Of a DNA stretch of 64,000 nucleotides, positions 12,110 to 24,589 are shown piece by piece (the stretch's first letter is position 1; the number at the start of each line of letters is the position of its first letter). Source of the stretch: Solen grandis. Taxonomy: Eukaryota; Mollusca; Bivalvia; Adapedonta; Solenidae. The notes under the pieces are model-generated. The model saw only the letters and a program-made list of their open reading frames with translations, was not told the origin of the DNA and made no database searches. Position numbers and translations under genes: made by a program. The stretch spans positions 67,111,223-67,175,222 of the forward strand of contig CM037784.1 of assembly GCA_021229015.1 (NCBI GenBank), read 5' to 3'.

Positions 12110-13605
12110 AGTATTCATGACGTCATAACCACGTGACAAATCAAACATTTCTTGCAGTATGTATCACTTCAATCTTAACTCTATCAATTCTGAAGATTTC
12201 AATTAAGACTGATTCAAAATTCATGATACCAGAGCAAGAGAAATGTTAAAAAATGCCTTTTTGTCTTTTTAATGACGTCATAACCACGTGACTTAAAAGA
12301 AAATCATTCAGAAAAAAGAATGTAAACCTCTATGCCGATATCCTATCCAATTTTCATGCTTCTAACGCATCAGAGGGCTTTGTAACATTAAAATGTAATT
12401 TCAGGACCTAAGTTCGAATCTCGGTTTTGCCATGATAGCTTTATATTTTTGAATTTGGAAATTTGAATGCCAAGGTGCAAATCTACATCCTAAAATACAT
12501 CTTGTGTAAAAAATATCAAGATAATCGGGCCAAAATTGAAGGCTCTAGAGCGCAAACAAAATTTTGAAGCTGACGTCAAATCTGACGTCATTTGACGTCA
12601 TTGAAAATTAAAAATAAATGAATTTATATATTTTAACTTTTTAATCGCTGCAATACAATTTTCAAAAAGATTGAGTTAAAAGTCATGATACCAGAGCGAA
12701 ACAAATTTTTAAAAAAGTTGCTTTTTTTGCTTTTATGACGTCATAACCACGTGGTTTAAGAAAAAATCCTTGAAGAAATAGAAAGAAGACCTCTATGCCG
12801 ATTTGCTGTCCAATTTTCATGCTTCAAACCAATTAGGGGGCCTTGTAACATTAAAATGTAGTTTTAGGACCTAAGTTCGAATCTCGGTTTTGCCATGAAA
12901 TCTTTATAATTTCGAATTTGGAAATTTGAATGCCAAGGTGCAAATCTACATCCTAAAATACATCATCTGTGAAAATATAAAAAAAAATGGACCAGAATTG
13001 AAGCCTTTAGAGCGTGAACAAACTTTTAAAGCTGACGTCAAATCTGACGTCATTTGACGTCATTGAAAATTAAAAATAAATGAATTTATAAATGTAACTA
13101 TTTTAATCGCTGCAATACAATTTTCAAAAAGATTGAGTCAAAAGTCATGATACCAGAGCGTAATAAAATTTTTTAAAAGTTGCTTTTTGTCGTTTTTATG
13201 ACGTCATAACCACGTGATTTAAGAAAAAATCCTTTAAGAAATAGAAAGAAGACCTCTTTGCCGATTTGCTGTCCAATTTTCATGCTTCTAAACCATTAGG
13301 TGCCCTTGTTACATTAAAATGTATTTTTCGGACCTAAATTCGAATCTCGGTTTTGCCATGAAATCTTAATATTTTCGAATTTGGAAATTTGAATGCCAAG
13401 GTGCACATCTACATCCTAAAATACATCTTCTGAGAAAGTATCAAGATAATCGGACCAGAATTGAAGGCTCTAGAGCGTGAACAATCTTTTGAAGCTGACG
13501 TCAAATCTGACGTCATTTGACGTCTTTGAAAATTAAAACACTTGATTTTAAAAATTTATACTTTTTTGCCGAAGCATTTTAATTTTCATGTTCCTTGGCC
13601 ATTGG
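12110..13605. repeat. ~462-bp tandem satellite, about 3 units, TGACGTCA-rich
   Basis: The block TGACGTCAAATCTGACGTCA recurs at about 12571, 13033 and 13496, giving a period of 462-463 bp. Each unit also contains ATGACGTCATAACCACGTG, a B-box-like word (AGTTCGAATCTCGG) and a TTGCCATGA word. Units are roughly 85-90% alike by eye. A diverged relative of the same unit fills 16560-20057. Confidence 0.9.
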
Positions 13606-16180
13606 CAACATATATATAATTAACTCTTGAATTAGGTTGGAAGAAGAATAATAATAACTAGACTTCTTTTGTTCTGGACAAAAGAAAGGGCTTTCTGCAC
13701 TGCAAACCATGTCAAACCTGATCATACTTATTTTATTTTCTGAAATACACCATCTTTAAAAATTGAAGGAAATCCGTCCCGAATTGACAGCTGTAGAGTG
13801 CAAACATAAATGAAAAACAGAGGAAATATGTGATGTCATATAACATAATTAAAATTTTAAAGTCATTGCATTCAAAAGGGAATATGTGACTCTGTTTTCA
13901 GTTATATTTTCATAATGCTAATTTTTTCAGAACCATCTTTAAGATAACTACAATAATATTCAATCTTCGTGTTCTGCAAGGGAATAAAGTATCACTAGTC
14001 CTCTTAACATGTTAAAAAGGTATACAAGATTCCTTTTCTACGAAATATCAACTGGGATCAACTGCAGAAGCACAAGGATTTTTTTTCCCCAGAAATTCTT
14101 ACTTTCATGCAACTATGATGTCCGATTTTAAAAACCCAGGTATGGTTAGAAAGGTCTTCTGAATTGAAACATGTACTTACTTTAGGTTTAAACCTATCTG
14201 TTTTTGCGATATATAAAGTTATTCCTCCCCCCAAAAAGGCAAAAATCGGCAAAAAGATATTCATGTCAACTACTACCATTCGACAAATAACTTAATACAC
14301 TGCACTGCATCATGATAAAAAAATTGTTCTTTATGATATTTTCAACAAGAGGGCCAAGGTGGCCCTAAAGACTCTCACCTGAGAAAAAACTGTTATCATT
14401 GCCTGTAGAAGTTATTAAATTATAGCATAGTTGTACTGAAGACATAATCCATCAGATTATTTATAATTCCACGAACTAAAGAGAGCCTGTTGTCGAAATT
14501 TGAAGTCAAACTTGACTCAAAAAATATGGCTTAAAACACACAAATTTAAACATCAAAGGCATAACTCCTGACCTAATTGGCAGATCAGCCATTATCGAAC
14601 TTGGCAGAAAGAATATGGCTATATACATTGTTCTAAAGATTGAAGATGATTATTTCAGAAATGAAGATGCTAGAGTGCAAATAAAGTGAAATATTACATT
14701 TTTATATATCAAAAAGGGGCATAACTCCTGACCTAATTGACATATATCAGCCATAATCGAACTTGGCCGAGATTTTATGGTAATAAACATTGTCATAAAG
14801 TTTGAAGATGATTGCTTAAGAAATGAAGATGCTAGAGTGCAAACAAAGGGAAAATTGGCATATTTTAATACTAAAAGGGGCATAACTCCTGACCTAAGAA
14901 GTTAATATCAGCCATAATCAAAGTTGGCCGTGAGAGGATAATAATAAACATTGTCATAAAGTTTAAAGATGATTGCTTAAGAAATGAAGATGTTTATTTT
15001 TCTGACCTAATAGGCCGATATCAGCCATAATCGGACTTGACCAAGAATTTATGGTAATAAACATTGTTATAAAGTTTGAAGTTGATTACTTAAGAAATGA
15101 AGATGCTAGAGTGCAAACAAACTAATTGTGGACGACGGACGGCGGATTGACGGACAGGCGGACGGACAATGGACATTCATCGATTCTTATAGCTCATCTT
15201 TAGCACATGTGCTCAGGTGAGCTTAGAATTAATTGTTTCTTAGAAAAAGCAATCAAGTGATTAGGACTAATTGCAGAAGTGCATGAAAGAACGGTATAAA
15301 TTAATTTTTATTTCTCATCTAACTTCCTTATATGATGTCCAATTTTAAAAAAGAAAGGCCTTTATATTTCCAACATTTCACTTGTTTCATGTTTCAACTT
15401 TTCTGTTACGTGTTCTGAGATATAGAAGTTATTTTTCAAAGAAACGGCAAAAAATCGGCAAAACGATGTTCATGTCTATTATTGCCCTTCGACAAATAAC
15501 TTTATAATTAATGGCCCGATCATTAAAATCTGCATACCATTAGAACCGCATTGCATCACGCTAATAATACTGTTCTTTATGTTATTTTCAAAAATTAATA
15601 GTTTCTTAGAAAAAAACAATTAAATGATAGGGACTAACTGCAGAAATGCATGAAAGAACGGTTTAAATGACTTCTTATTTCTTATCTAACTTCCTTATAG
15701 GCTGTCCGATGTCCAATTTTAAAACGCTAGGTACCATTAGAAAGGCCTTTCAATTTCCAACATTTCACGTGTTTCATGTTTCAACTTTTCTATTACGGGT
15801 TTTGAGATATAGAAAGTTATTTTTCAAGAAAACGGCAAAAGTCGGCAAAAAGATGTTCATGTCTATTATTGCCTTTCGACAAATAACTTTATAATTTATG
15901 GTCCGATCATTAAAATCTGCATATCATTAGAACCGCATTACATCATGCAAAAAAAAAAAAATGGTCTATATGTTATTTAAAAAAAAAAAATAGTTTCTTC
16001 GAAAAAAGGAATCAAGTGATCGGGACTTACTGCGGGAGTGCATGAAAGAACGGTTTTACTGAATTCTTATTTTTCATGTAACTTCCTTATATTACGTCCA
16101 ATTTTAAAAAGCTAGGTACCGTTAGAAAGGTCTTACCACAATTCACTCGCTTCATAATTGTATGTATCTTTAAACACGGG
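13606..16180. repeat. ~370-bp tandem units interrupted by a core element
   Basis: Recurring words (CTGCAGAAGTGCATGAAAGA, GTCCAATTTTAAAA, GGCAAAAATCGGCAAAA, TTCGACAAATAACTT) mark units starting near 14050, 15250, 15610 and 16000. The first unit is cut after TGATATTTTCAA at about 14344 by the element at 14341-15229 and resumes at about 15228. Short ORFs here are chance. The array lies between the two TGACGTCA satellite blocks. Confidence 0.75.
14341..15229 (-). mobile_element. AGCTCAC-type hairpin/tandem-core element, copy 1 (minus)
   Basis: Read on the minus strand, it starts AGCTCACCTGAGCACATG...GATGAGC (5' hairpin), continues with GTCCGTCC-type simple repeats, then about four ~150-165 bp cores (words GGCATAACTCCTGACC, GAAATGAAGATGCTAGAGTG on the plus strand). 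It ends CAGGTGAGA...GGGCCACCTTGGCCCTCTTGTT, where GGGCC/GGCCC form a terminal hairpin. It interrupts a ~370-bp tandem unit. No protein is encoded. The architecture suggests a Helentron-associated (pearl/CvA-like) non-autonomous element. Confidence 0.8.
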
Positions 16181-16559
16181 CGGTTAAACCTTGAGCACAC
16201 GGCAAAAATCGGGGATAAATATGTTCATATCGTTTTGTTTTTCTTTATAACTGAATGAATATTAGGTCAATCTTTAAAATTTAAACACCAAAAGAACGAC
16301 CGGGCATTGATCTACAAATTATATTCATACTCTTATTAACAAAAATCAATAATTATCGAGATATAAGTAGTTAAGTGCGCTTAGGGTTGCAGCATTTTTG
16401 TTTTTCTGCAATAACTCAACTGATTCAACCCCGATCTTCAAAAACTATATGTCGTCTGAAAGGCATTTCAAAGCACTACAAATTATACGCATAGTGTCTC
16501 GATAAAAATTTTTTCGTTTTTGAGATATTTAAGGCCGAAGAAAAAAACGGTAACTGACA

Positions 16560-19500
16560 TGTGACCTTGACCTTAGCTATTTTCCGGAACCGGAAGTGAC
16601 TGATGACAATAAGAGGCTATGTTGCACCTTCAATGAAAATTTTATGCAAATCGGTCAAAAACTTTGTCTTCCAGTGCTAAAAAACCGTATATTTTGGATA
16701 AAAAATTTGATAACGCGTCATGACGTCATTTTACGTCATACGACGTCAATCTTCTCAGAACTGAAAGAAATCAATAGGACACATATTCTGTCCAAATTTC
16801 ATGTTTCTAGCTTATCTGAGTGCTTCGTAATACTTCAATACATTTTCTGGTCCAAAGTTCGAAACTTGGTTCAGCCATAGATCCTTGATCTTTTCAAATA
16901 TTGCAAAACGTATATAATCCTGCACAACAAGAACATAATATATACATTCTGTGAAAAAATCAAGTAAATCGGTCCAATCATGACGGCTGTAGAGCTCGAA
17001 CAAGCTTTTGTAGCTTTTTTCAGCCCAGACGTCATGTGACGTCACATGAAGAAATAAATTATGACGATCAAAAGCGCCAAAGTCACTGTGCATACTATTA
17101 AAATTTCATGCTGCTAGCTCATCGGCAACCTGTTTTAATTTGAACCTCAAAAGGAAGAAAAAAGTAGAATAATAATAATAATAATAACTAGATGTCATTC
17201 GTTTAAACGAATGATAGGACTTTCTGCAACATCTGCTTTATATAGTATATATAGAAGATGACATAATAGATAATCTGTCCAAATTGCAACTTTCTATCTC
17301 CTCTATTTCTATATAAAATAGCACAAATAGAACACATTCTGTGAACTTTAATAAAAGTCCGCCCATATCTTGCACATGTAGTTTACATACAACATTTATA
17401 CTATGTCATATGACATGAAAGAAAAATGAAACAGTGTTCAAATGTAAGTTTCTAACTTTCATCACACATAGAATTTCATCACTCCAGCTCAGTTGTAACC
17501 TTGTTTAAGTTTAGCCTCATTAGGAAGAAGTATTGAATATTTGTATAGTGCTATATCCTTTCGACACCTGTAACGTAGTTAATCGTATTTAGCGATTTTG
17601 GCGTGTTTGGGCTTCCGTAGTTTTGCCATAAATTCCTGGAATTTCGAACTATGGTGATATTTTGAAAGGTAACATCCCAGCCTACAAACTGATGCAATAT
17701 GAATATCGTTAGCATAACAATGCAGTTTTTAGATGGTCTAAAATGTGGGGCTGCGTGTGAATTTTTCAAGGCTTGCAAACTGCTCGCTAGCTACATAGTG
17801 TTGCAAATACGGATTTTTGTCTTGTGCCGTTGTACATGTATTAACTTCAATGCTTTTTTTGGAAACAGTCAACATTCGACAAAAAACAACAACAAAAAAA
17901 AAAAAAAAAAAAAAATCAAGATATAGCCCATCAATTGCAATTTGATATTTTTTTTTTTTTTTTTTTTTTAAGTCGTTGCGCAAGTATTTAAGCTTGGTGA
18001 CCCCTGCGCGTGACCTTTTCCATATTTTTATGATGCATGATTATGAAATATCTTATTTTCCATGTAACTTTCTTATATGAAGTTTATTCAATAATTGGAT
18101 TTAGAAATTAAAATTTTTAAATTCTTCGTCGTTTCTGGTATTGTTAAACCTCAAGAAAACAGATATTATCAGCAATTTTTTTTTTAGTTTTTTTGCTTAT
18201 AACTTTGTATTGCGTAAACCAATTTTAATAAACTAAATATCTTTGGAAACGTCAATTATTCAGCTATAATTTTTATTCATACATATATTTACAAAAATCG
18301 ATATTTATTGAGATATGGCTACATATATGCAGTAGGGGTGAAATCAAAATTTCCTCACGTGCCTAATAACCCATAAACATTTCATCGTCCTAGGACTATT
18401 GCAACATATTAAAATAAGCGTTTAGTTAGGAAGAAGAAAAGAATAATAATAATAAACAAATGACGTCACGTGACGTTTATTTTCACATAATTGTTAAGAC
18501 ACCCAGAGACCTACTAACTGACAAAATTTCAACTTTCTATCTCAAATAGGACAGTTTTTATAAGCATTTAAATATTGACGTCATTGGTTCGAATCTTGGA
18601 TCCGCCATATATGCTTGAACTTTTCGAATTTTGAAAAACGGACACCGGCATACACAATAAGAACGTAATATACACACTCTGTGAAAATTTGATGAAAATC
18701 GGCCCATTAATAATGGCTCTGGACCGTGTACAAACTTTTGTAGTCAATTTCAAATGTGACGTCATATGACGTCATAGGCTTCTGAAAATCATTGAAATCG
18801 AAATATCAGCGTCTGAATCATTTGTCATTAAATTTTCATTGCCCTTCGATAATTTCAACATATAGAAATACTCTTGTTAATATTAAAAATACATTATCAT
18901 ATAATGACGTCACGTGACGTCATATGACGTTTCTTTTCACAAAATGTTAAAGACTCTTAGAGACCTATATACTGACCAAATATCACTTTTCTATCTTAAA
19001 TAGGACCGATTTTATAAGCATTTAAAAATTTACGACCTTGGTTCGAATCTTGAATTCGCTATACAACCATGGACTTTTCGAATTTTGAAAAACGGACACC
19101 GAGATGCACAACTAGAACTTAATATACACATTCTCTGAAAATTTGATGAAAATCGGCCCATTAATAATGGCTCTGGACCGTGTACAAACTTTCGTAGTCA
19201 ATTTCAAATGTGACGTCATATGACGTCATAGGCTTCTGAAAATCATTGAAATCGAAATATCAGCATCTGAAGCATGCGGCATTAAATTTTCATTGCCCTT
19301 CGAAAATTTCAACATATAGAAATAATCTTGTTAGAATTAGAAATTCATTATCATATAATGACGTCACGTGACGTCATATGACATTTATTTTCACAAAATG
19401 TTTAAGACTCCCAGAGACCTATATACTGACCCAATATCATTTTTCTATCTCAAATAGGACCGATTTTATAAGAATTTGAAAATTTACGACCTTGGTTCGA

Positions 19501-20057
19501 ATCTTGGAATCGCTATAGAACCTTGGACTTTTCGAATTTTGAAAAACGGACACCGGGATGCACAACTAGAACTTAATATTCACATTCTGTGAAAATTTGA
19601 TGAAAATCGGTTCATAAACAATGGCTCTGGACCGCGTACAAACTTTTGTTGCATATTTCAAGTGTGACGTCATATGACGTCATAGGCACATGAAAATCAT
19701 AGAAATCAAACTTTTAGCGATTGAAGCATGTGTCATTAAATTTTCATTGCCCTTCGACAATTTCAACATATAGAAATACTCTTGTTAATATTAGAAATAC
19801 AATATCATAACATGTATATCTTAAATAGGACAGATTTTATAAGCATTTAAAAAATTTACGACCTTGGTTCGAATATTGGATTCGCTATAGAACCATGGAC
19901 TTTTCGAATTTTAAAAAACAGACACCGGGATGCACAACTAGAACTTAATATACACAATCTGTGAAAATTTTATGAAAATCGGTTCACAAACAATGGCTGT
20001 AGACCGCGTACAAACTTTTGTAGCATATTTCAAATGTGACGTCATATGACGTCATAT
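16560..20057. repeat. ~454-bp TGACGTCA satellite, second block, ending at the gap
   Basis: TGACGTCATATGACGTCAT occurs at 18757, 19211, 19665 and 20037 (periods 454, 454, 372), with an older unit at 16560-17170. Shared words include TTGGTTCGAATCTTGG, TTTTGAAAAACGGACACCG and TGAAAATTTGATGAAAATCGG. It is homologous, in the same order, to the 12.1-13.6 kb block. The last unit is shortened and runs into the assembly gap, so the true array is probably longer. 17171-18440 holds poly-A/poly-T tracts and diverged unit fragments. Confidence 0.85.
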
Positions 20058-20157
20058 NNNNNNNNNNNNNNNNNNNNNNNNNNNNNNNNNNNNNNNNNNN
20101 NNNNNNNNNNNNNNNNNNNNNNNNNNNNNNNNNNNNNNNNNNNNNNNNNNNNNNNNN
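20058..20157. other. Assembly gap (100 N)
   Basis: Exactly 100 ambiguous bases, a conventional placeholder for a gap of unknown size. It falls inside or at the edge of the satellite array, the likely reason for the break. Confidence 0.98.
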
Positions 20158-20204
20158 TTCTTTTGCAGTAAAAAGTGCCTGTGTTGAATAGTGAATTGTG
20201 ATAC

Positions 20205-20935
20205 GTTTTTGTGTGGCCTGACTATAGAGTCAGGCAACATATAGGGGTTACTTTCGTCGGCAGTGGCGGCGTCACCATCTGCTTGTCCGGAGCATAACTT
20301 TGTCAACATAAGTTTAAATGACTTGAGACTTGATATGTATGTTTCTTGCAATGACCCGGAGTGCAGTGCACAAGAACCATAACTCTACCTTGTGCGCTTT
20401 GTGAGTTATTCCCCTTTGATTGATTTTCTTGGAGGATTTCTTGTCCGGAGCATAACTTTGTCACCATAAGTTTGAATGACTTAAGACTTGGTATGCATGT
20501 TTCTTGCAATGACCCAGAGTGCAGTGCACAAGAACCATAACTCTACCTTGTGCGCTTTTTGAATTATTTCCCTTTGATAGATTTTCTTGGAGCATTTCTT
20601 GTCCGGAACATAACTTTGTCACCATAAGTTTGAATGACTTAAGACTTGGTATATATGTTTTTTGCAATGACCCGGAGTGCAGTGCACAAGAACCATAACT
20701 CTACCTTGTGCGCTTTTTGAGTTATTCCCCTTTCATTGATTTTCTTAGAGCATTTCTTGTCCAGATCATTACTTTTTCATCATAAGTTTGAATGACTTGA
20801 GACTTGATGTGTATGTTTCTTGCATTGACCTGGACTAATACCAAATTTTTAAAAGAAAGTGACAAACTGGCATCTTTACTGTCAACAGATAAATCATCGT
20901 CAGGCGACACATCTGACTCGCGGAGTTCTACTTGA
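20205..20935 (+). mobile_element. GTCAGGC-type hairpin/tandem-core element
   Basis: The 5' side has the hairpin GCCTGACT-ATAG-AGTCAGGC (20216-20235) followed by a G/C-rich CGTCGGCAGTGGCGGCGTC stretch. Then come four head-to-tail cores of 158 bp, each starting at TTGTCCGG (about 20283, 20441, 20599, 20757). The 3' side contains GTCAGGCGAC (about 20899), repeating the hairpin arm. Open frames on the minus strand follow from the repeat and are not genes. The cores are related to those at 43614-44235 (shared words CAAGAACCATAA, GAGTTATT, CCCTTTG). Confidence 0.75.
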
Positions 20936-21317
20936 GTAAATGAGTCGTATTTACTATGAATTAGTATAATTATACTAGAGCCACAAAACCTATACTGATA
21001 TCTTATGCATTTGTTATCACAGCTCTCCGCAAACCTGAAGAAATCGACAAATACATGTAATTCTACCTATTGATATTTTTTATGTTTTCTAAAGGTTTAA
21101 CGGTTTCTTTTCCTAAATCTGTTAAATAAGCAAATATATAAAGCAAATTAATTGTTTAAAGTTTCAAGATGTTTATAACGTTTATTACATAGAAATAAGA
21201 AATTATTTTCATGATTTTGCTTACACCTCTGCCTTTGTTTCCATCTATTTTTGCAAATGTAAAACTCAATCAATTTCAAGGTTGAAAGTCATGGATTTCA
21301 AAGTTGTTTTTTTCTTT
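20936..21317. other. Gene-free intron sequence between elements
   Basis: AT-rich sequence with no recognised exon or element terminus. It lies in the presumed intron 1. Confidence 0.5.
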
Positions 21318-22642
21318 TTAGCTCACCTGAGCACAACGTGCTCAAGGTGAAGTTTTGTGATCACCCTTCGTCCGTCGTCGTGTGTCGTGCGTCGTGCGTC
21401 GTCAACAATTTGCTTTAAACGACATCTCCTCTGAAACCGCTGGACAAAATTTAATGAAACTTGGCAGGAATGTTCCTTGGGTGAGGCTCTACAAAAGTTG
21501 CTAAAATAAAGTTGATCCATGAAGAACTCTGGTTGCCATGGCTACAAAAAGAAAAATAATTTGAAAACTTTAAAAATCATCTCCTTCAAAATTACTGGCC
21601 AGATTTCAAAATAATTTGGTACAGATGTTCCTTGGGTCAACCTCTACCAAAGTTGCTAAAATTATTCCGATCCGTAAAAAAACATGGCCGCCAAGGGTGG
21701 GGATTATCTCCCTTATATGTATATAGAGAAACCTTTTAACAACATTTCCTCTGAAACCACTGGACAGAATTTGATTAAACTTGGCAGGGATGATCCTTGG
21801 GTCAACCTCAACAGAAGTTGCTAAAATAAACTTGATCCATGTAGAACTCTGGTTGCCATGGCAACAAAAAGAAAAAAAAATTAAAACTTTAAAAATCATC
21901 TTCTTCAAAACTACTGGCCAGATTTAAAAAAAAATTGGTACAGATGTTCCTTGGGTCAACCTCTACCAAAGTTGCTAAAATTATTCCGATCCATAAAAAA
22001 AACATGGCCGCCAGGGGCGGGGCTTATTTGCCTTATATGTATATAGGGAAAACTTTAAACAACATCTCCTCTGAAACCACTGGACAGAATTTGATTAAAC
22101 TTGGCAGGGATGATCCTTGGGTCAACCTTCACAAAAGTTGCTAAAATAAACTTGATCCATGTAGAACTCTGGTTGCCATGGCAACAAAAAGAAAAAAAAA
22201 TGAAAACTTTAAAAATCATCTTCTTCAAAACTACTGGCCAGATTTTAAAATAAGTCGGTACAGATGTTCCTTGGGTCAACCTCTACCAAATTTGCTAAAC
22301 ATTTTTCCGATCCGTAAAAAACATGGCCGCCAGGGGCGGGGCTTATTTGCCTTATATGTATATTGGGAAAACTTTAATCAACATTTCCTCTGAAACATCT
22401 GGACAGAATTTGATTAAATTTGGCAGGGATGATCCTTGGGTCAACCTTCACAAAAGTTCCTAAAAAAAACTTGATCCATATAGAACTCTGGTTGCCATGG
22501 CAACAAAAAGAAAATAAAATGAAAACTTTAAAAATCATCTTCTTCAAAACTACTGGCCAGATTTTAAAATAAATTGATACAGATGTTCCTTAGGTCAACC
22601 TATTTATATCAGGTGAGCGATTTAGTTCCTCATGGGCATCTT
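21318..22642 (+). mobile_element. AGCTCAC-type hairpin/tandem-core element, copy 2
   Basis: It starts after a T-run with AGCTCACCTGAGCACAACG and the complementary TGCTCAAGGTGA, then TCGTCCGTCGTCG. The interior is a ~320-bp double core repeated about 3-4 times (words CCTCTGAAACCACTGGACAG, GGTTGCCATGGCAACAAAAA, CATGGCCGCCAGGGGCGGGG). It ends TCAGGTGAGCGATTTAG...CATCTTGTTT with a decayed terminal hairpin. The recurring reading frames on both strands are repeat-derived and not proteins. Confidence 0.85.
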
Positions 22643-22654
22643 GTTTACAATTTC

Positions 22655-23978
22655 AATTCAGTGGATCAAATTGCAATGATTATTTGTTAAGTCATATGCT
22701 TACGAAGAAATAGATATTAAATAAAGAATAAAAAAAAAACATTTATAATCGATGAAATAATGTTTAAAAAATTCTTGAGGATAGTATTATCTTTAATTTT
22801 CCTGTTGCTGCGTAATAAAATAAGATCCATATTTATGCTTCCTTAATATCTTCTTAAAAAGATAAAAATGAAAAAAAAAGAAAAAAGAAATGTTTGTGAA
22901 ACATATATGCCCCCCTCATATGCCATAATATGTATATAGCTATATTACATGCAAGGAGTTTGCCTTCATAATGTTGGCTTGTCACAAAAAATTCTCAAAC
23001 TTAAAAAATTTGAGTGAAAATATAATGTGCTAAAATGTGGAACTAAACATTTACTGAAATAAATGGGCTGGAGAAATATTTACACAAGTCCACAAAGGTT
23101 TAAGTGAAAGAACATTGTCAGTTATAAACAAACAAAACATTAAGACATAGTGCTCTAGGTTTATTATAAAAATTAACAAATCGGCCTTGCTAGCCATAAG
23201 CACAAACATCCACAATAATGAAAGAAAATGATACATCATCCTTCAAATATCTCAAACCTTGTGACCTTGACCTTTGAGGTATTGACACCAAAATTGATAG
23301 GGGTCATCTACTAATCATAAGCAACAACCACATGAAGTTTGAGACTTAAAGGTCAAATAGAACTTTAAGTTATCACTCGGACAAGGTCTGGTATTATACA
23401 TACACAACATGTGACCTTGACCTTTTAGGTAATGACACCAAAATCGATAGGGGTCATCTACTAATTGTGAGCAACAACCACAAGAAGTTTGAGACTTAAA
23501 GGTCAAATAGAACTTAAGTTATCACTCGGACAAGGTCTGGTATTATACATACACAACATGTGACCTTGTGACCTTGACCTTTGAGGTAATGACACCAAAA
23601 TCAATAGGGGTCATCTACTAATCATGAGCAACAACCACAAGAAGTTTGAGACTTAAAGGTCAAATAGAACTTAAGTTATCACTCGGACAAGGTCTGGTCT
23701 ACTGACAGACCTATGGACCGACCAACCGACATGAGCAAAGCAATATACCCCCTCTTCTTCGAAGGGGGGCATAAAAAGAAAAAAAAAAGATTTGAAGCTT
23801 ATTTTTGAACATAAATATATATTTATGATAATGATGATTTACGTATTAAATTTTACATTATTATGCATCATTATTCCATTTCTTTGTATTAACTTATATA
23901 TTCAATACCTTTGAAGTAAGCAAATGGAAAGCTGCTTTGTTTGTATCTTAAATGACTTCTAGTTTATATTGTGTTTTC
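22655..23978 (-). repeat. Inverted repeat, right arm (split by an insertion)
   Basis: 22655-22880 and 23785-23978 together are the reverse-complement partner of 6795-7262. The intervening 22901-23776 is a separate element inserted later. The arm ends within a few bases of the 3' splice site of intron 1: TTCTAGTTTATATTGTGTTTTCAG here versus TTCTAGTTCATTTTGATTC on the complement of the left arm. Confidence 0.9.
22901..23776 (-). mobile_element. TATGCCCCCC-type hairpin/tandem-core element (minus)
   Basis: On the minus strand it begins with the hairpin TATGCCCCCCTTC-GAA-GAAGAGGGGGTATA (23744-23773), followed by a GGTTGGTCGGTCC simple stretch. Then come three cores of ~150-157 bp (words GACCTTGTCCGAGTGATAAC, AAGGTCAAGGTCACA). 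It ends with GAGGGGGGCATATATG, repeating the hairpin arm. It is inserted in the right arm of the intron-1 inverted repeat, so it is younger than that duplication. Confidence 0.8.
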
Positions 23979-23980
23979 AG

Positions 23981-24572
23981 TTGGAGACCACGGAAATTGA
24001 GATAACAGATGTAAATATCGCAGAAGTGATGGAGATGGCTAGGTTGGCAATACAGGAAGGCAGAAAGCATATTGAGGCAGTGAAGAGTGAAGGTGCAGAT
24101 CAAGTGGAAGAGATTAAAAAAGAGGGTAAGAAACAGAAACAGTCTCTGGCAATTAGATGTGTACAGAAAGTGAGGAGAGCTCTTCATAGTATTCGTTTAG
24201 CGGGCAATAGACAAAGGGAAATGATAAAAACTGAGGGTGATAAAGCCAGAGGAGATGCTGTTGAGGCCATACAAAGTGAAGGCAACCAGCAGATTGAGGC
24301 AGTGAAGAGTGAAGGTGTAGATCAAGTGCATGTGATAAAAGAAGGGAGCAAGCGTGGTGTACAGCAGAGAAGAGAGCGGTATGAGGGTGATAGACAAAGG
24401 GAAATGATGAAAACTGAGGGTGATAAAGCCAGAGGAGATGCTGTTGAGGCCATACAAAGTAAAGGCAACCAGCAGATTGAGGCAGTGAAGGGTGAGGGAG
24501 ACCAACAGATACAGAAGATAAAGCAAGCTGCTACAACAGTGGCAGATGCCAAATATCAGGAGGAGAAAACTG
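23981..24572 (+). CDS. Exon 2: coiled-coil protein segment of 11-residue repeats
   Basis: The exon is bounded by a good acceptor (TGTGTTTTCAG|TTGGAG) and donor (AAAACTG|GTAATG), starts in phase 0 and ends in phase 1 (197 codons plus one base). The peptide is highly charged. From about residue 25 it is built of 11-residue repeats such as GNQQIEAVKSEG, GADQVEEIKKEG and GDQQIQKIKQA, the pattern of right-handed or hendecad coiled coils that form long multimeric rods. A 61-residue block (183 bp, units starting near 24210 and 24393) is duplicated almost exactly at DNA level (DKARGDAVEAIQSEGNQQIE against the same with SKGNQQIE). The likely role is oligomerisation or a stalk N-terminal to the NACHT domain, but the function is inferred from shape only. 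The open frame reads on into repeat sequence past the donor. Confidence 0.75.
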
Positions 24573-24589
24573 GTAATGAGCATTTTTTA

